DNA of 64,000 nt, taken from positions 9,045,001 through 9,109,000 of the forward strand of contig NC_092579.1 of assembly GCF_037975245.1 (NCBI RefSeq). The letters run 5' to 3'. Shown here one piece after another: positions 52,205-63,700 of this stretch (within the stretch, counting starts at the first letter, position 1; each line of letters opens with the position of its first letter). Both the position numbers and the translations under genes were made by a program. The DNA comes from Apostichopus japonicus (taxonomy: Eukaryota; Echinodermata; Holothuroidea; Aspidochirotida; Stichopodidae). Below the pieces are notes generated by a model that was not told where the DNA came from, ran no database searches, and saw only the letters and a list, made by a program, of their open reading frames with translations.

Positions 52205-53042
52205 GGGAGTGATGCACAGTGGCGTCGAGGCGCCAGGTCTGGGCCCAGGGAAATCTATATCACAGCGGGACTCCATTTTGAAGTGTTTGGTTTCTTCATG
52301 TTGTGGAAATGAGGATATACCAGTGGCGGCGGAACCGGGGGGGCTTGGGGGGGGCTCAGCCCCCCCAATGAAAAAGTTGAGGGGCAAATACATGATAAGC
52401 CCCCCCAATATTTACCAAGGCTCCGAAACGTGCATCTGCCCATTTTTCAATGCATACTTGCAGGCTTGGAGTAATCGTAATCAGTAATCGTAATCGATTA
52501 CATTTTTTGAAGTAATCGTAATCGTAATCGATTACTTTTGTGAAAATTACAAAGTAATCGTAATCGTAATCGATTACAAGTCCGTTTATCCGTTTATCTG
52601 CAAACAAGTCCGTTTATCCGTTTATCTGCAAATTAGCAAGGCCCGGAAAGGGTCATTTTCTGCAATCTAGGGAGTATCTTTACTCAAAATTTTTCTGTAC
52701 GCTCCGCGCCAACCTGTGGTGGCACTCCGCTTAGATAGTGTCGAAAGCGCCCCTACAGACCATTCTTGCCCCCCCTGACCAATACCCCTAGCTCCGCCAC
52801 TGCCCTTACTACACTCAAAAACGTCTTTGCGAGTACACTACAAGTAATAGCTACTCTCTTAAAACACCATCGAATATACAAATTACAATGTTTTACAACT
52901 TTTACGGGCAATCTGAGAAATTGCAGGCTTGAGACCCATATTTTAGGGCTAGATATTCGCAGTATAAAACACTCGGGAAGTGCCGTTTCCGGCCATCTGG
53001 GGGTTTGAAAAAACCCATTTTTTTTTTTTACGCTTTGCGCCA

Positions 53043-53045
<3 letters not shown>
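52205..53045. mobile_element. Nested MITE fragments
   Basis: Contains AGTGGCGGCGGAACCGGGGG (52323), the family core at 52635-52742 (CTCCGCGCCAACCTGTGG), the reversed 'GCTAGGGGTATTGG' repeat at 52741-52803, and another truncated core at 52975-53045 that stops at CCAACCGAT where the TA tract begins. Confidence 0.6.
52470..52577. repeat. AATCGT / ATCGATTAC short repeat array
   Basis: GTAATCGTAATCGATTAC repeated three times with small spacers, each ending in a self-complementary ATCGAT. Confidence 0.85.

Positions 53046-53119
<74 letters not shown>
53046..53119. repeat. (TA)n at the 3' end of the LINE
   Basis: About 74 bp of TA. On - it follows the LINE stop codon and a 3' UTR of about 30 bp, so it is probably the element's 3' tail; on the other side it breaks a MITE core. 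Confidence 0.8.
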
Positions 53120-53122
<3 letters not shown>

Positions 53123-53150
53123 ATTACATACAGGTACAATTTAGTTTTCG

Positions 53151-54240
53151 TCAGTAACTAGCTATTATTTCCTTACAAAACCACTTCTTAAAGGATGTGA
53201 CTTTTTTTTTACTCTTTAAATCGTTCGTTAGAAGATTCCATGTTTTTGTTGCACGGTTTTGTAGGCTTAAAGTTCCAATGGTGGTATTGTAGAGATTATA
53301 GTGGGCATGATTAGCATTCCTCGTGTTATGATTATGTACATCTCTGTTACTGGTTAAAAAATTGTCAAATGCAGCTGGTAGTAATCCATTCCAGGTCTTG
53401 TAGGCAAATAATGCAAGCTTAACTTTAATGAAATCGTGCAATTTTAGGAAGTTGAGTTTCTTAAATAGGGGATTGGTGTGCTCACGTGGGGCTGAGTGTG
53501 TTATGTGGCGAATGGCTGCCTTTTGGAGTATTATAAGATTGTTAACGTTGGTGTTGCATGAACCACACCAAATAATGGAACAATGAGTGAGATACGGGAC
53601 AATCAGGGTCTAGTAAAGTGTTCTGAGTATCTTTTCCGATAGATAATATTTCAACTTAGATAATATGCCAACATTCCGTGCAATTATACTGCAAATAGTT
53701 GAAATATGGTTGCGCCAGCTAAGTTTACAATCAATGTTTACACCTAAAAACTTAGTAGTATTAACTTGCTTAATTATTTTCCCACCCATACATATATCTT
53801 TATTCCAAATGAGTGTATTACGAGTATTAAAGACAATTTAATTACTTTTTTTGTACATTTAGTGATCATTTATTGGCTGAAAACCAATTACAGAATTTTT
53901 TTAATTCATTTGACACGTTGGAAGATAATGTGATTATGTCGTCGCTCTCGAAGAAAATACTGGTGTCATCAGCAAAGAGAATGATTTTGGCTAGTTTGGA
54001 GACATGACAAATATCGTGAATATATAGAATAAATAACAAAGGACATAAGACTGAACCATGTGGAACGCCGCAACGAATTTTAGCAAGATCGGATCTAGAG
54101 CTTTTATACAAGGTATACTGATATCTGTTCGAAATATAGCTTTCAAGCCAGTTGAGAGTCGTTCTTCTAATGCCGTATGAAAATAATTTATTTATGAAGA
54201 TGGCATGATCGATCGTGTCAAACGCCTTTTGTCAAACGTC
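53151..54240 (-). pseudogene. Non-LTR retrotransposon reverse transcriptase, 5'-truncated
   Basis: Read from 54240 down: AFDTIDHAIFINKLFSYGI, GVPHGSVLCPLLFILY, KIILFADDTSIFFE (the YADD-type catalytic box as FADD), a stop after CNWFSANK, then frame-broken sequence, and an intact C-terminal stretch from 53441 (KVKLALFAYKTWNGLLP, NHNTRNANHAHYN, TFKKWF-like end). These are the palm motifs and C-terminal signature of CR1/Jockey-type LINE ORF2. It is dead: frameshifts between 53866 and 53441, and endonuclease and the start of RT are missing at the junction with the kinase duplicate. Confidence 0.8.
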
Positions 54241-54844
54241 AAACGCCCGATTTATGATAACCCTACTACTATTTGAATTTATGTTTGCTATCACCAAAAT
54301 GCACATGGCTTAATCAGTTTGTACTGTGAAGAAAAGACAACGTTAATCGGTATAAACTGAAGTGTGTTATAACACCGTAACACGTGTTAGACCTGTCAGC
54401 AGATGCTACTGTGGGAAAAATTACTCACGGACGAATTCATTACTCATAGGTTGTTTCAAGTCATGACTCGTTGGAGTCTAAACAAATGTCCCTATGTTTG
54501 TTATTAAAGATGGTTCTTGCAATTAAGTTTCCTCCACTTAAAATGCGGACGAAATTATTGGCGAAACCTTTAGAGTGGTCTAGTTAGTCCAGACAATCAT
54601 TATGCATAGGATTGTGTGTTTACTATTTTCTGTTTGTGAGTCCTTCTTAGTAATAAATGGTCACCAATGTACCACATGTTAAGGAATTATAACACACGTC
54701 AGTTTTTACTGATTGACGGGTACTCACCGTTACTAGTTTTAAACTGATAAAGCCAGGATATTCGGGTGTTGCTGTACAATGTGAACAATATGCAGACAAA
54801 GTGACATGAAGTTTTCTTATTTGTTTTTTCTTTATTTCTGACAG

Positions 54845-57021
54845 ACCCATATACAAGAAAAACGTTTCTATCACGGCGATCTTGCTGCTCGTAACGTACT
54901 CGTTGGTGAAGGACTGACGATAAAAATATCTGATTTTGGACTCGCCGATGACATTTACACGAGAGGATATAAAAGGAGAGCTACCGAACAGAAAATACCG
55001 GTGAAATGGTGCAGTCTGGAAACGATCATAAATGGAATATGTAGCTCAGAAGGAGACTCGTATGTAACCAAATATAATTCCTTTGTATAAAAAACGTCTT
55101 TCATTGGTAAAATATTTCATCATCTTACAAATATATGAGAGAACCGCTCATGATTTTGAACAGCATTTGTCAAAATTATAAAATATGAAAAAAATATGAA
55201 CGATATGATTCAAGAAATTATTAAACTGATGAATGAGATGGAAATATCATGCGTTTTCTGAAGTCAGCTTCTTATTTGACATAAGCATTACAAGCTTGAC
55301 AATATTTCGTCAGCAGTTATAAACTAATGAACATAGAAATCCTAATTCACATGCTATTGTCAAACTTATTTTATTTGTAATAGGTCTATGATTTCGTCGT
55401 TTGTTTTGTTTAACTTAGATGGTCCTTTGGAGTACTGCTGTATGAGATTTTCACACTCGGTGGTACTCCTTATCCTGGTATCGCACCTCGGTTATTAGTC
55501 AGTCAACTGAAAAACGGCTACCGCATGGACCAACCGGGGAGTTGTCCTGATGACATGTAAGTATACAGAGGCAGTTCTAGTAAGAGAATCCAATTCTCCC
55601 TCCTTGACCTTATTGGTTAGAACGTGTGGTTCAAACAAACATATACATGCCATTATCTGACCGTAATTATGTCAAGCATATAAGTTATTAAGTTGACTAT
55701 GATCGCGGACGGGTTTTGCGAATCTTACGCAAATCATGGTTTACTTTGAAACGGCCTGTTGACATCGCAGTCACCAGAGCGTATAATACTATAGTGTTAT
55801 TCAACAGCATGAGTACGAGAATAGTTGGAATTCCCCGTGATGTGAGTACGCGTCCGAGTGCAAGACTCTATAAGCGTGAGAACGAGTACTTAAAGTTGTA
55901 TTAGTATCTATTTATACTAGATCTCCTAGTGCGTAGGGATAACAATCCGGGAAAAAAAGACGAATACGATGATATAGAATGCGAGGACGAGTCAGTTACT
56001 ACAATACGTGTCACCATTCTCACATGTGAAACGTAGATGGCTCGAATCTTTTTATTATAATAAAGTATGGCCATGACGTTTCGCCAAAATTTGGTGGTAA
56101 TTATAAAATAATTATTACTCATAGTACTTTCATTCTCATGAAACATTCCGTATCCTATTACTTGCATGCAGTTACGATTTAATGAAACGATGTTGGCAGG
56201 AAGCACCACACAGCAGGCCAAGATTTCAACACATGTTTGAAGAGATAGGAGACATGTTAATGAAGAGATCCGATTACGTCGAATTCGACGGTGAAGATTT
56301 CCTTCAGGTAAATACCACGATCCGATCATAACGGCGGGAATTGTTGTCAAATGGTTCAGTCAATAAAACTGCGATCTAAAGGACTGCACGTTAGAGTCCT
56401 GCCTAGCTTATCACCTTGTGTACTTGGGCAAGGTATATACTAGTCAAAACCCCTCTCTACCCAGGCGTATAGCTATGGCGGAGGATTATAATTTGTAATA
56501 TATTTGCGTGCGTCGATTGGTAAGTACCCCAGGGTACAAGTAGATGTGGCACTCTAGTGTTCACTAATGTGTAGGTGTATGACCAATGACCAGGGGTTAC
56601 CTTATTTATAGTTATTCCCCAGCTTCAAATTTAATTAAACCATGCTTTCGATATGATTATTGGAAATAAATGACGCTGGTATACATATAATTTGTGAAAT
56701 GCAGAATATCACAAACTGCTTCATACTGTTATTATTATTATGTTTTGTATTATAACACTGGCAGGCAAAAGAGATCATCGACTTGACATGTGTTTCACGT
56801 CACTGTGCATTTAGAGGTAATACTGTAATTTGCATTTTCTCTCTTGTTTTTAGAACGAAGAATTACTGGAACTAGAGAGGAGAGGTTCAACATCGCTGAA
56901 TGACTACCACATCTCAAAACTGGCTCCCATTCTTGACGAAGATAGTCAAGTTGGTTTTGATAGGCTGCAGGTTGCTTTAAAGAATCCTATGACAAACAAA
57001 GAAGACGAACCATCCGTGTGA
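54845..57021 (+). pseudogene. Orphan kinase C-lobe: last four exons of the RTK paralogue
   Basis: Exons 54845-55059, 55419-55556, 56172-56307 and 56854-57021 keep every splice site and phase of the source gene and have no stop before TGA 57019-57021. They encode [45 protein letters not shown] and the tail. The Gly loop, VAIK lysine, alpha-C helix, membrane segment and ectodomain are absent: upstream is a LINE in the opposite direction. A kinase cannot be made from it alone. I call it a pseudogene fragment; use as a 3' cassette spliced from another promoter cannot be excluded. Differences from the source include A to S before DFG and T/T to E/P near the C-terminus. Confidence 0.75.
56365..56560 (+). 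repeat. tRNA-derived SINE, duplicate of the one at 7785-7990
   Basis: Same position in the duplicated intron, with CACGTTAGAGTCCTGCC in place of the B-box and TTGGGCAAGGTATATACTAG. Slightly more decayed than its source. Confidence 0.6.
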
Positions 57022-58243
57022 TTTTACAACAACAAAAAGATCATGGACATAGAAGGCATAGACGCCATCGTGTGTTGATATTATTGAAAGTAGACGCGTA
57101 ATTGTAAAATTGTTAGAAATGAGAATAGATTCTAGAACATGCTTGATGATCCTTTCGAATGATTGCAGTATACATGTCTCGTGTTACAAATCAACTAAAC
57201 CCTGCTTTGCAATGTTGGATATGAAGCATCTTTTATTTGTAAAGAACATCAACTTCTTATCTGACACCACAAACAAATGAACGATCGACAATAGCTACAC
57301 TACACAGAAGCTTTTTTTATTATATTAGTCAAAAGTCTATTCATATAACTTAATTGATCTTCGGCAAGCTTGAGACCTATATTTGGAAAAATTTCCGACG
57401 TTTGGAAAAGTTATGACGGTGCACCGGAAGTTTTTGGGTGAACCACGTTTGTGTCGGGTCCAATAGGTTGCGGACGGCGTTATAGATTAATCATGTAATG
57501 AATAATGAAAACCTTATGATTAAAAAGGAAAAGCCGCTTTACCATATACATGTCTCGCAAACAAGTCTCAAATCATTATATGATCTAGCTATAACGTTAT
57601 TCCTAACTTACCTTCACCGAAAAAGTAAGCACGCAATTTTACGTCTAGTGTAAGTATTTTTGTTAGTAGTAAACACTTCTAAAACAAGTTTGTATTTCAT
57701 TTATTTTAGAACATTTGACAGTGATGGTTTGGTCCATATTCCATGCGTCCGTGCATGCGATAAACTGGTCACTTTCAGTACAGTATCTGATATCGTACTG
57801 AGGTTGAAAAATATGATAGCTGCAACCATAGCTTCAGTGTCTTTTATTGTTTGGAACGCTAATATTTTCTGTTGATTTTACTTATCGGCGCAGAAGTATT
57901 TTGTTCCTTTCTAAAAGAAGGCTGGGCCCAATAAAACCGTGGATGTATATCGAGTTCATTTTCTGATTAGAGTCCGGTTCCAGTCAAATATTTTTCGTCC
58001 TGTTTGAATCAAGTCAAGTTTGGCAAATAGAGTCGAGGAAAATCAGAAGAAAGTGCGACTCTAGTAGATTCGAATTCTAGGCACTGGCTCGCTGCTAAGA
58101 CCTATACGCAATCGACCAAACACCAATCACATATCGTTATACAGTCTATAACATAGAGAAGACAATTTTTCTTGCTAGATGATTCATTTATGTTCTTCAA
58201 TATATCTGATCTTCGGTAGGGACAACCAAACACGTATGCTATA

Positions 58244-58563
58244 ACGTCAGCCTATTCACACAGAGATTACAGTAATAATACAGTAACTGTAAATCTTGAA
58301 GTTTTGTACCACAGTAAATACTGGATTGTGCTGACAAATCTGATAAATCGGTAGCATGTGCTCTTATGTTTACAGTAAGAACTGAGGATATTTGTAATTC
58401 CAACAAATTCCAACAACTGGATTTGTTGGAATTACACATATCCTCAGTTCTCACTGTAATCATAATAGCACATGTTACCGATATATAGCACGATCCAGTT
58501 ATTACTGTGGTACAAACCTTTAAGATTTACAGTAGTAACTGTGTTCTTTATGTGTATCGGGTG
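58244..58563. mobile_element. Palindromic MITE, 320 bp, with empty site in the sister copy
   Basis: The two halves are long inverted repeats meeting at CAAATTCCAACAACTGGATT. ATA occurs on each side (58241-58243, 58564-58566); the source duplicate has a single ATA at the corresponding place (near 9679). It therefore inserted after the segmental duplication. One arm of a relative is at 10611-10742. Confidence 0.8.
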
Positions 58564-58663
58564 ATAGCGCATACGTTTCGAGTCATACTTTATAGACAAG
58601 CATATGTCCGTTTGCACCTTGTTTAAAATCTATATTTTATAAATATTGTACATATATATGAAA

Positions 58664-59160
58664 ATTCCAGTTAATACCTGTTGAACTGGTTTTAACAGGT
58701 ACCTGTTGCAACTGGTATTTGGTGACAGGTAATAACAGGTATTAAATGGTATTAACTGGTGTTAACGGGTGTTAACAGGTATTACCTGGTATTAACAGTT
58801 TTCAACTGTTTTCAACAGGTTTGGACAGGCACAACAACCTTTAACTGGTATTAACTGGTATTAACTGGTAACAACAGGTTTCAACTGTTTTCAACAGGCA
58901 CAACAGCTTCTAACTTGTAATAACATACTGTATTAACAGGTTTCAACTGTTTTCAACAGGGGCAACAGGTTTTAACTGGTTCTAACTGTTTTCAACAGGT
59001 CTTAACTGGTGTTGAAAAGGTTTCAACAGGTAAGAACGTGTATTAAAGGTTTCAACTGGTTATAACAGGTTTTAAGTGATAACTACTAACTAGGATTTTC
59101 CACAGGTTCAATTGTTTTCAACAAGTTTATCTGGTGAAAAAAGGTGGCAATAGGTTTCAA
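58664..59160. repeat. Left array of AACAGGT / ACCTGTT / AACTGGT boxes
   Basis: More than thirty copies of a heptamer family (AACAGGT, AACTGGT, TTTCAACTG) in both orientations, spaced about 9-15 bp. Confidence 0.9.
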
Positions 59161-60317
59161 CAGGTTTAAAATTACTCTTTACAGTAGCACATGATGTAGG
59201 GACAACACTTAACAAGCAGGTAAAGGCACGGGAAAACTTTTTACAGATGGAGTAAAAATCACTGTTTACAAAAATCTGAAAATATCATTTTATTCCAAAA
59301 AATTAAGACAAGTTAATGGATCAAACATGAATGGCAAAATTATAGTACTGAACAATAATGCAAAGTTGAGGGCAATGAAAAAGAAAAATTAAATTTGGAG
59401 TTTAACAAGAAAGCAAACTTCTGAAGTTAACACTTTCATATTGTGCATTAAAAAATACCTATATTATGAAATACGAACTAAATATGTTCATAAAAACAAT
59501 GATTTCATGTATTGCTGTGGCAAGTAAGAAAGGAACTTCTATCTGTTAAAAAAAATATAAAGGTTTTTTCCCAATCATTATATCAAATTAAAAGTTACAG
59601 CTGAATATATAAAAGTTATTCAAAATTAAGCATTACCAAACTATGTAGTCTGCAAATTCTGCATGCTAGGCAGACAATAATAATAGCTAGTCAGACAGTA
59701 ACCTTTTGAAGGGAATTAATTCTTAAATTGGCTACCAATCAGATCTTAAAAAACAATATTTACGTACAAAGCATGTATTTGTTAATGCATATTTATACTG
59801 GAACACATATGTGACGACAATATACTGTATATTCTGGAGTTTGAATAAAAATCTGAATACTGTTTAATGGCATTTGTATATACTGATTACTAGAAATTTT
59901 AGTTCTTTAAAAGAAGAAGTAAAAGTGGAAAGATGACTTTGCCAAGTAAAAGACAACATCAGTCTATAATAGTGTTGGTTAAACCACTTTCAAGAAAAAA
60001 CTGCCCAGAAGATATCCATTGAAATGTTCAGTTGTAAGTGACAGCAACATACTTTCCTTTTCCTGAATTTAAATAAAAAACTAAATACAATTTAATGGTA
60101 AACAATAACTGTTAAAAACAAAATAATAAATATGGGTTACTCCCACTTTGAAAAAAGAACTGTCTGGAAAAATTCCTCTGAAAAGTTAACTTGTAAGTGA
60201 CAGCAATATGCTGTCATTTTGAATAAAACTAAAGACTGTTTAATAGTAAGCAATAATCATTGAAAACAAATAATATGTTACTAATGTTTTAAGGCCTTCT
60301 TTGTTTAACGATTGATG

Positions 60318-60938
60318 TCAGCTTCTAGGATATGTATTTGCTGAACCTTGCAGCTTCCTCAGTAAATTGCAGCTTTCTTTCAAACGTTCCACGAATTGTG
60401 CTGCAAAAAACAAAGTAAATGAACACTTAAGAATTGACTTATCATGATTTACAGTGACAGTGTGATCCTTAACCTTAAAAAACTCTCTTGCATTGCTAGA
60501 TGACTGCTTTCATGGAAAGTTAAGTTCAAACTTTCTTAGGGTTTAGAATGTTTGTTGGTATCCAACCTGAATGGACTAGCAATCACAGTCTAACCAAGAA
60601 CCTGCTTTTGTCTCAAATCCAAAGGGACAACCTTCTCACCTAATTGAAAGATGTACTTTGAAGTTGAAGTCATGAACTTGTAATATAAATGGTTACTTGT
60701 TTGAAAGCTTTTCATAATGACTAACCTTTTATAGCATTAAACTTCACGGGAGACAACAGCGGTTTTGCATCTCTGTCACTGTTGGATCTTGGGCAAGCTT
60801 TCCAAAGGACTTTCGTTTTAAAGTATTGGTACCCCAAATCGACACCAGTAGAGTCTTCACGAACATAGAGTGTTTCTCCTAACTACATATGGCCTCCCAC
60901 TTGTCTTCAGGAAGCCAAAAATCTGCACCAATATTGAC
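60318..60938 (-). pseudogene. BEN-like domain gene of element copy 2, two exons, broken
   Basis: Exon 60938-60726 (CAG acceptor, GTTAGT donor) reads VNIGADFWLPEDKWEAICS, a TAG, EKHSMFVKTLLVSIWGTNTL, then in another frame DAKPLLSPVKFNAIK. Exon 60400-60318 continues in phase with AQFVERLKESCNLLRKL and a TGA. The pattern (V.IG..-W-..KW......-S.FVK.L...IWG...L, then SP.K...I...F) fits the BEN DNA-binding domain family as I know it. One stop and one frameshift make this copy inactive. Upstream relic exons are at 61288-61367 and 61385-61507. Confidence 0.55.
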
Positions 60939-61284
60939 CTGTGAACAGAAAATATAATATACGTGTAAGCATAGATACAGATATAGCACATGATAACTCA
61001 AATTATCATAAACATACATTTACATTAACAATTTTATAACATATTGGGAGGTAAACATTAAATCTAGGTTCCTCAAATTATAATTATTAGCTTTGCACAG
61101 TATAACACCAAGTTATTTTTCAAAGATTAATAAATCATGTTAACCATGTTCATAATCATCCCAAATCAGTAAAAATTTGGCCAAACTTATGAAGCTTGCA
61201 CATAAAAGATGTACTAGACTGTTTTTTAAACAGTTATGAAAAGTATCTTTAATATCATTACACAGTTGGGTAAAATAGTTAAAC

Positions 61285-61620
61285 TCACTCTTCCATCTTT
61301 TTTCTATATGGCACTTGTTCCTTTGCTTTTTGGACTCTCGGATAAACTCTTTTGTCCTGCAAAGGGTACAAATATGTCATCTTAAAACATAATTTCTTTA
61401 AGCCAAATATAACACTGTTCTCCTCTTCTGTTGTTGCCTCCACACTGGTGTCGTACATCACAGGAAAACTCACCCTTGACCTGGATATTTTGCATTTCAA
61501 TTCTGCCTGGAAAAAGGAAACAGCAAAGCAGAAGTATTCATCATTTGAAGAAAATGAAATAAAGTCACCACAAAGTAATGTGAGATTTGCTTCCACAATA
61601 GTCTCAAAAAAGAATCCCAA
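61285..61620 (-). pseudogene. Upstream coding relic of BEN-element copy 2
   Basis: The frame includes RSRVSFPVMYDTSVEA and TEEENSVIFGLK, parallel to copy 1 at 45700-45830. Inner acceptors (CTTTGCAG) and a GTGAGT donor suggest a Lys/Ser-rich linker exon at 61288-61367. It is not a single real ORF, only pieces. Confidence 0.4.
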
Positions 61621-62934
61621 AGTTTAAAGCAGACTGTATAAAGCTGAACATTTGAACCAGAGTGTCATCATGCATCATTGCAACCAGTATCAAATGCCCA
61701 GACTACAGAGATAATAAAACATGGGCTAAATCTTTGTTTGTTTTTATGATCTAAAAATATAAAATTTTAGAAACACAAATGCACTGAGCCAACTTATTTA
61801 TAGGCCTAATCGATTTTAGTTGTTATTTTGCTTGCTCCCTTAACAAGTCTGTTTAGACCTAGGCTAGAGAAGAATCAGTACTTTGTCACACTAAGTTTGT
61901 CTTTTGGTTGTTTTGATTTAGTCTTATTAGAAGTAGTAGTACTAAGGTATATAATACCGGTGACTAGCCAACATAATTTGTTCAGCCTACTGTAACTGCA
62001 AGTTTGAAGGTCTAGCCTTGCTTTATTCAATATCGCATAGCCTACCCATTTAGATTCACATGGGAAATTCAAGAAATGTTTACCAAATGAGTGTAGCCTG
62101 TAGGCTTCAAGTAAACTATTGAGACTTAGTCCCAGCATTTGTTTGTAAATAAATTAGAAGATTATGTGCCACTGTTCAATCTAGTCCAATACACACATAA
62201 CACAATGTGTTTAGAATGCACAGTTTGGTGTTGAAAATGCACTGCAGTACCCAGTAGAAGCCTAGGCTACTCACTGTCATTGCACTTGTGTATTGCTAAA
62301 CGCCAGCCTAACAACGGTTAAACCTACTGCATAACGTAATACTAACCATAATACTAGTACTAGTGCCAGTGGCTTGACAATTAACTTAGTTTTACCTCCA
62401 AGTTTAAGGAATAACAGGTGGGCCGATGATGGCGGTTAATTCTTCCATTCTTCTATAGACCTTCTCGGGTGAGTTACAGTTGAAAGTTGCTTAGAAATTT
62501 TCTCAAAAAAAAAAACTGCCGTTGCATCGCGGTTTCGAAATTGAATATGGTGTTGAAGTCAAAGGTTAACTTAAACCTCGTACAAAATGTAATTATCAAA
62601 AATGGAGAAAATTGTCTTAGGCCTCCCAATTTGAGAGTTTCGTGTCACTGGAAATTGTAAAAGCGATAATTTTAAAATTTAAACAACAATAAATAAGAAA
62701 AGGATTGAATCATAATATAATTTATACATTAATTATTGTTATCTTCATCTTTATTTGGCAATATGCGTCTTACGTTCATAGACTATGAATCACTGATCTA
62801 AATATAGATGCGAGCTCGTCTCAATCATGCAGGTGTATGCTACCTATTAAATCATATACTATCTAACCGGAAGGGTGACATCCCTATGTTCCGACCTCTC
62901 TATGTTCCGACGTTTCTCTTTTCCGACAACACCA

Positions 62935-63200
62935 TATAAATTTGGACTGATAATTTTTTTGGACCAACAAATTTTTTGACCAACATGTTTTCGGACCCAA
63001 TTTTTTCGGAACAAAATTTTTTTCCACCAGATTTCTTCGGACCAAATTTTTTTTCGACTAACATGATTTCGGACCAACAATTTTTCGGACCAAATTTTTT
63101 GGGGAGACTTCATTTTTTTGGGCCCAAATTTTTCGGACCCACTTTTTGGGGCACTCAATTTTGGTCCGAAAAATTTGGTCCAAAAGAATGTTGGTCCAAA
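62935..63200. repeat. Third array: TTTTTCGGACCAAA units
   Basis: About eighteen units of (T)TTTTCGGACCAA(A/C)ATTTT, first direct then reversed (TTGGTCCGAAAAATTTGG) toward 63190, so the array is itself a foldback. Frames with FGPKF repeats are artefacts. Confidence 0.85.
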
Positions 63201-63279
63201 CAAAATTTAATTGTGTTAGTACGAGTACATAATGTACACCAGTTATGATCCAATTATCACAGAATAGTCGAAAATTTAC

Positions 63280-63685
63280 CGGTTTCAACTTGTCGGGTAC
63301 CTGTTGTTCTCTACAGGTTAACAGGTACCTGCTTAGAGCAACTGGTACCTCTTAAACGAGCTGTATTTGTTAAAAGTAACTGGTTTAACAGATGCCTGTT
63401 AAAACCAACTGGTACCTGTTGAATGCAACTGGTGTAACAGGTACCTGTTAAAGCAGTTGTTTTCAACAGGTATATTACCTGTTGAAAGCAACTGATTTAA
63501 CAGGTACCTGTTAAACCCAACTGGTACCTGTTAACAGCTCACAGGTAATTTACCTGTTGCAACAGGTAATTAACTGGTATGAACTGGTTTTGGTCGCAAT
63601 ACCTGTTAAAACCAGTTGTCGTGAACAGGTACCTGTTAGTTCCAGTTAAAACCAGTTGAAATTTTAACAGGTATTAACAGGAATA
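63280..63685. repeat. Right array of AACAGGTACCTGTT palindromes
   Basis: At least ten copies of the palindrome or its half (ACAGGTACCTGTTAAA, CAACTGGTACCTGTT), more regular than in the left array. Confidence 0.9.
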
Positions 63686-63700
63686 TTTCAAATATATATC

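Larger units (their letters stand above)
54251..58625 (+). repeat. Segmental duplicate of 5697-9742
   Basis: Same exons, introns, intronic SINE and 3' flank in the same order, with scattered substitutions and indels. The left edge abuts the LINE, the right edge is about 25 bp from BEN-element copy 2. Confidence 0.85.
58651..63700. mobile_element. BEN-element copy 2, with ACAGGT/ACCTGTT terminal arrays
   Basis: Ends ATATATATGAAAATTCC and (reversed) ATATATATTTGAAATATTCC are imperfectly inverted. Both ends carry arrays based on AACAGGTACCTGTT. The interior from about 59260 to 62555 is homologous to copy 1 but keeps 1.4 kb lost there and lacks about 580 bp of copy 1 (46253-46830). Confidence 0.7.

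Noticed and set aside
57660-57875. A 71-codon frame in the kinase 3' flank duplicate
   Set aside because: The corresponding source sequence at about 9310-9530 does not keep the frame.
62859-63288. Frames with repeated FGPKF / WSEK peptides
   Set aside because: Translations of the CGGACCAAA array.
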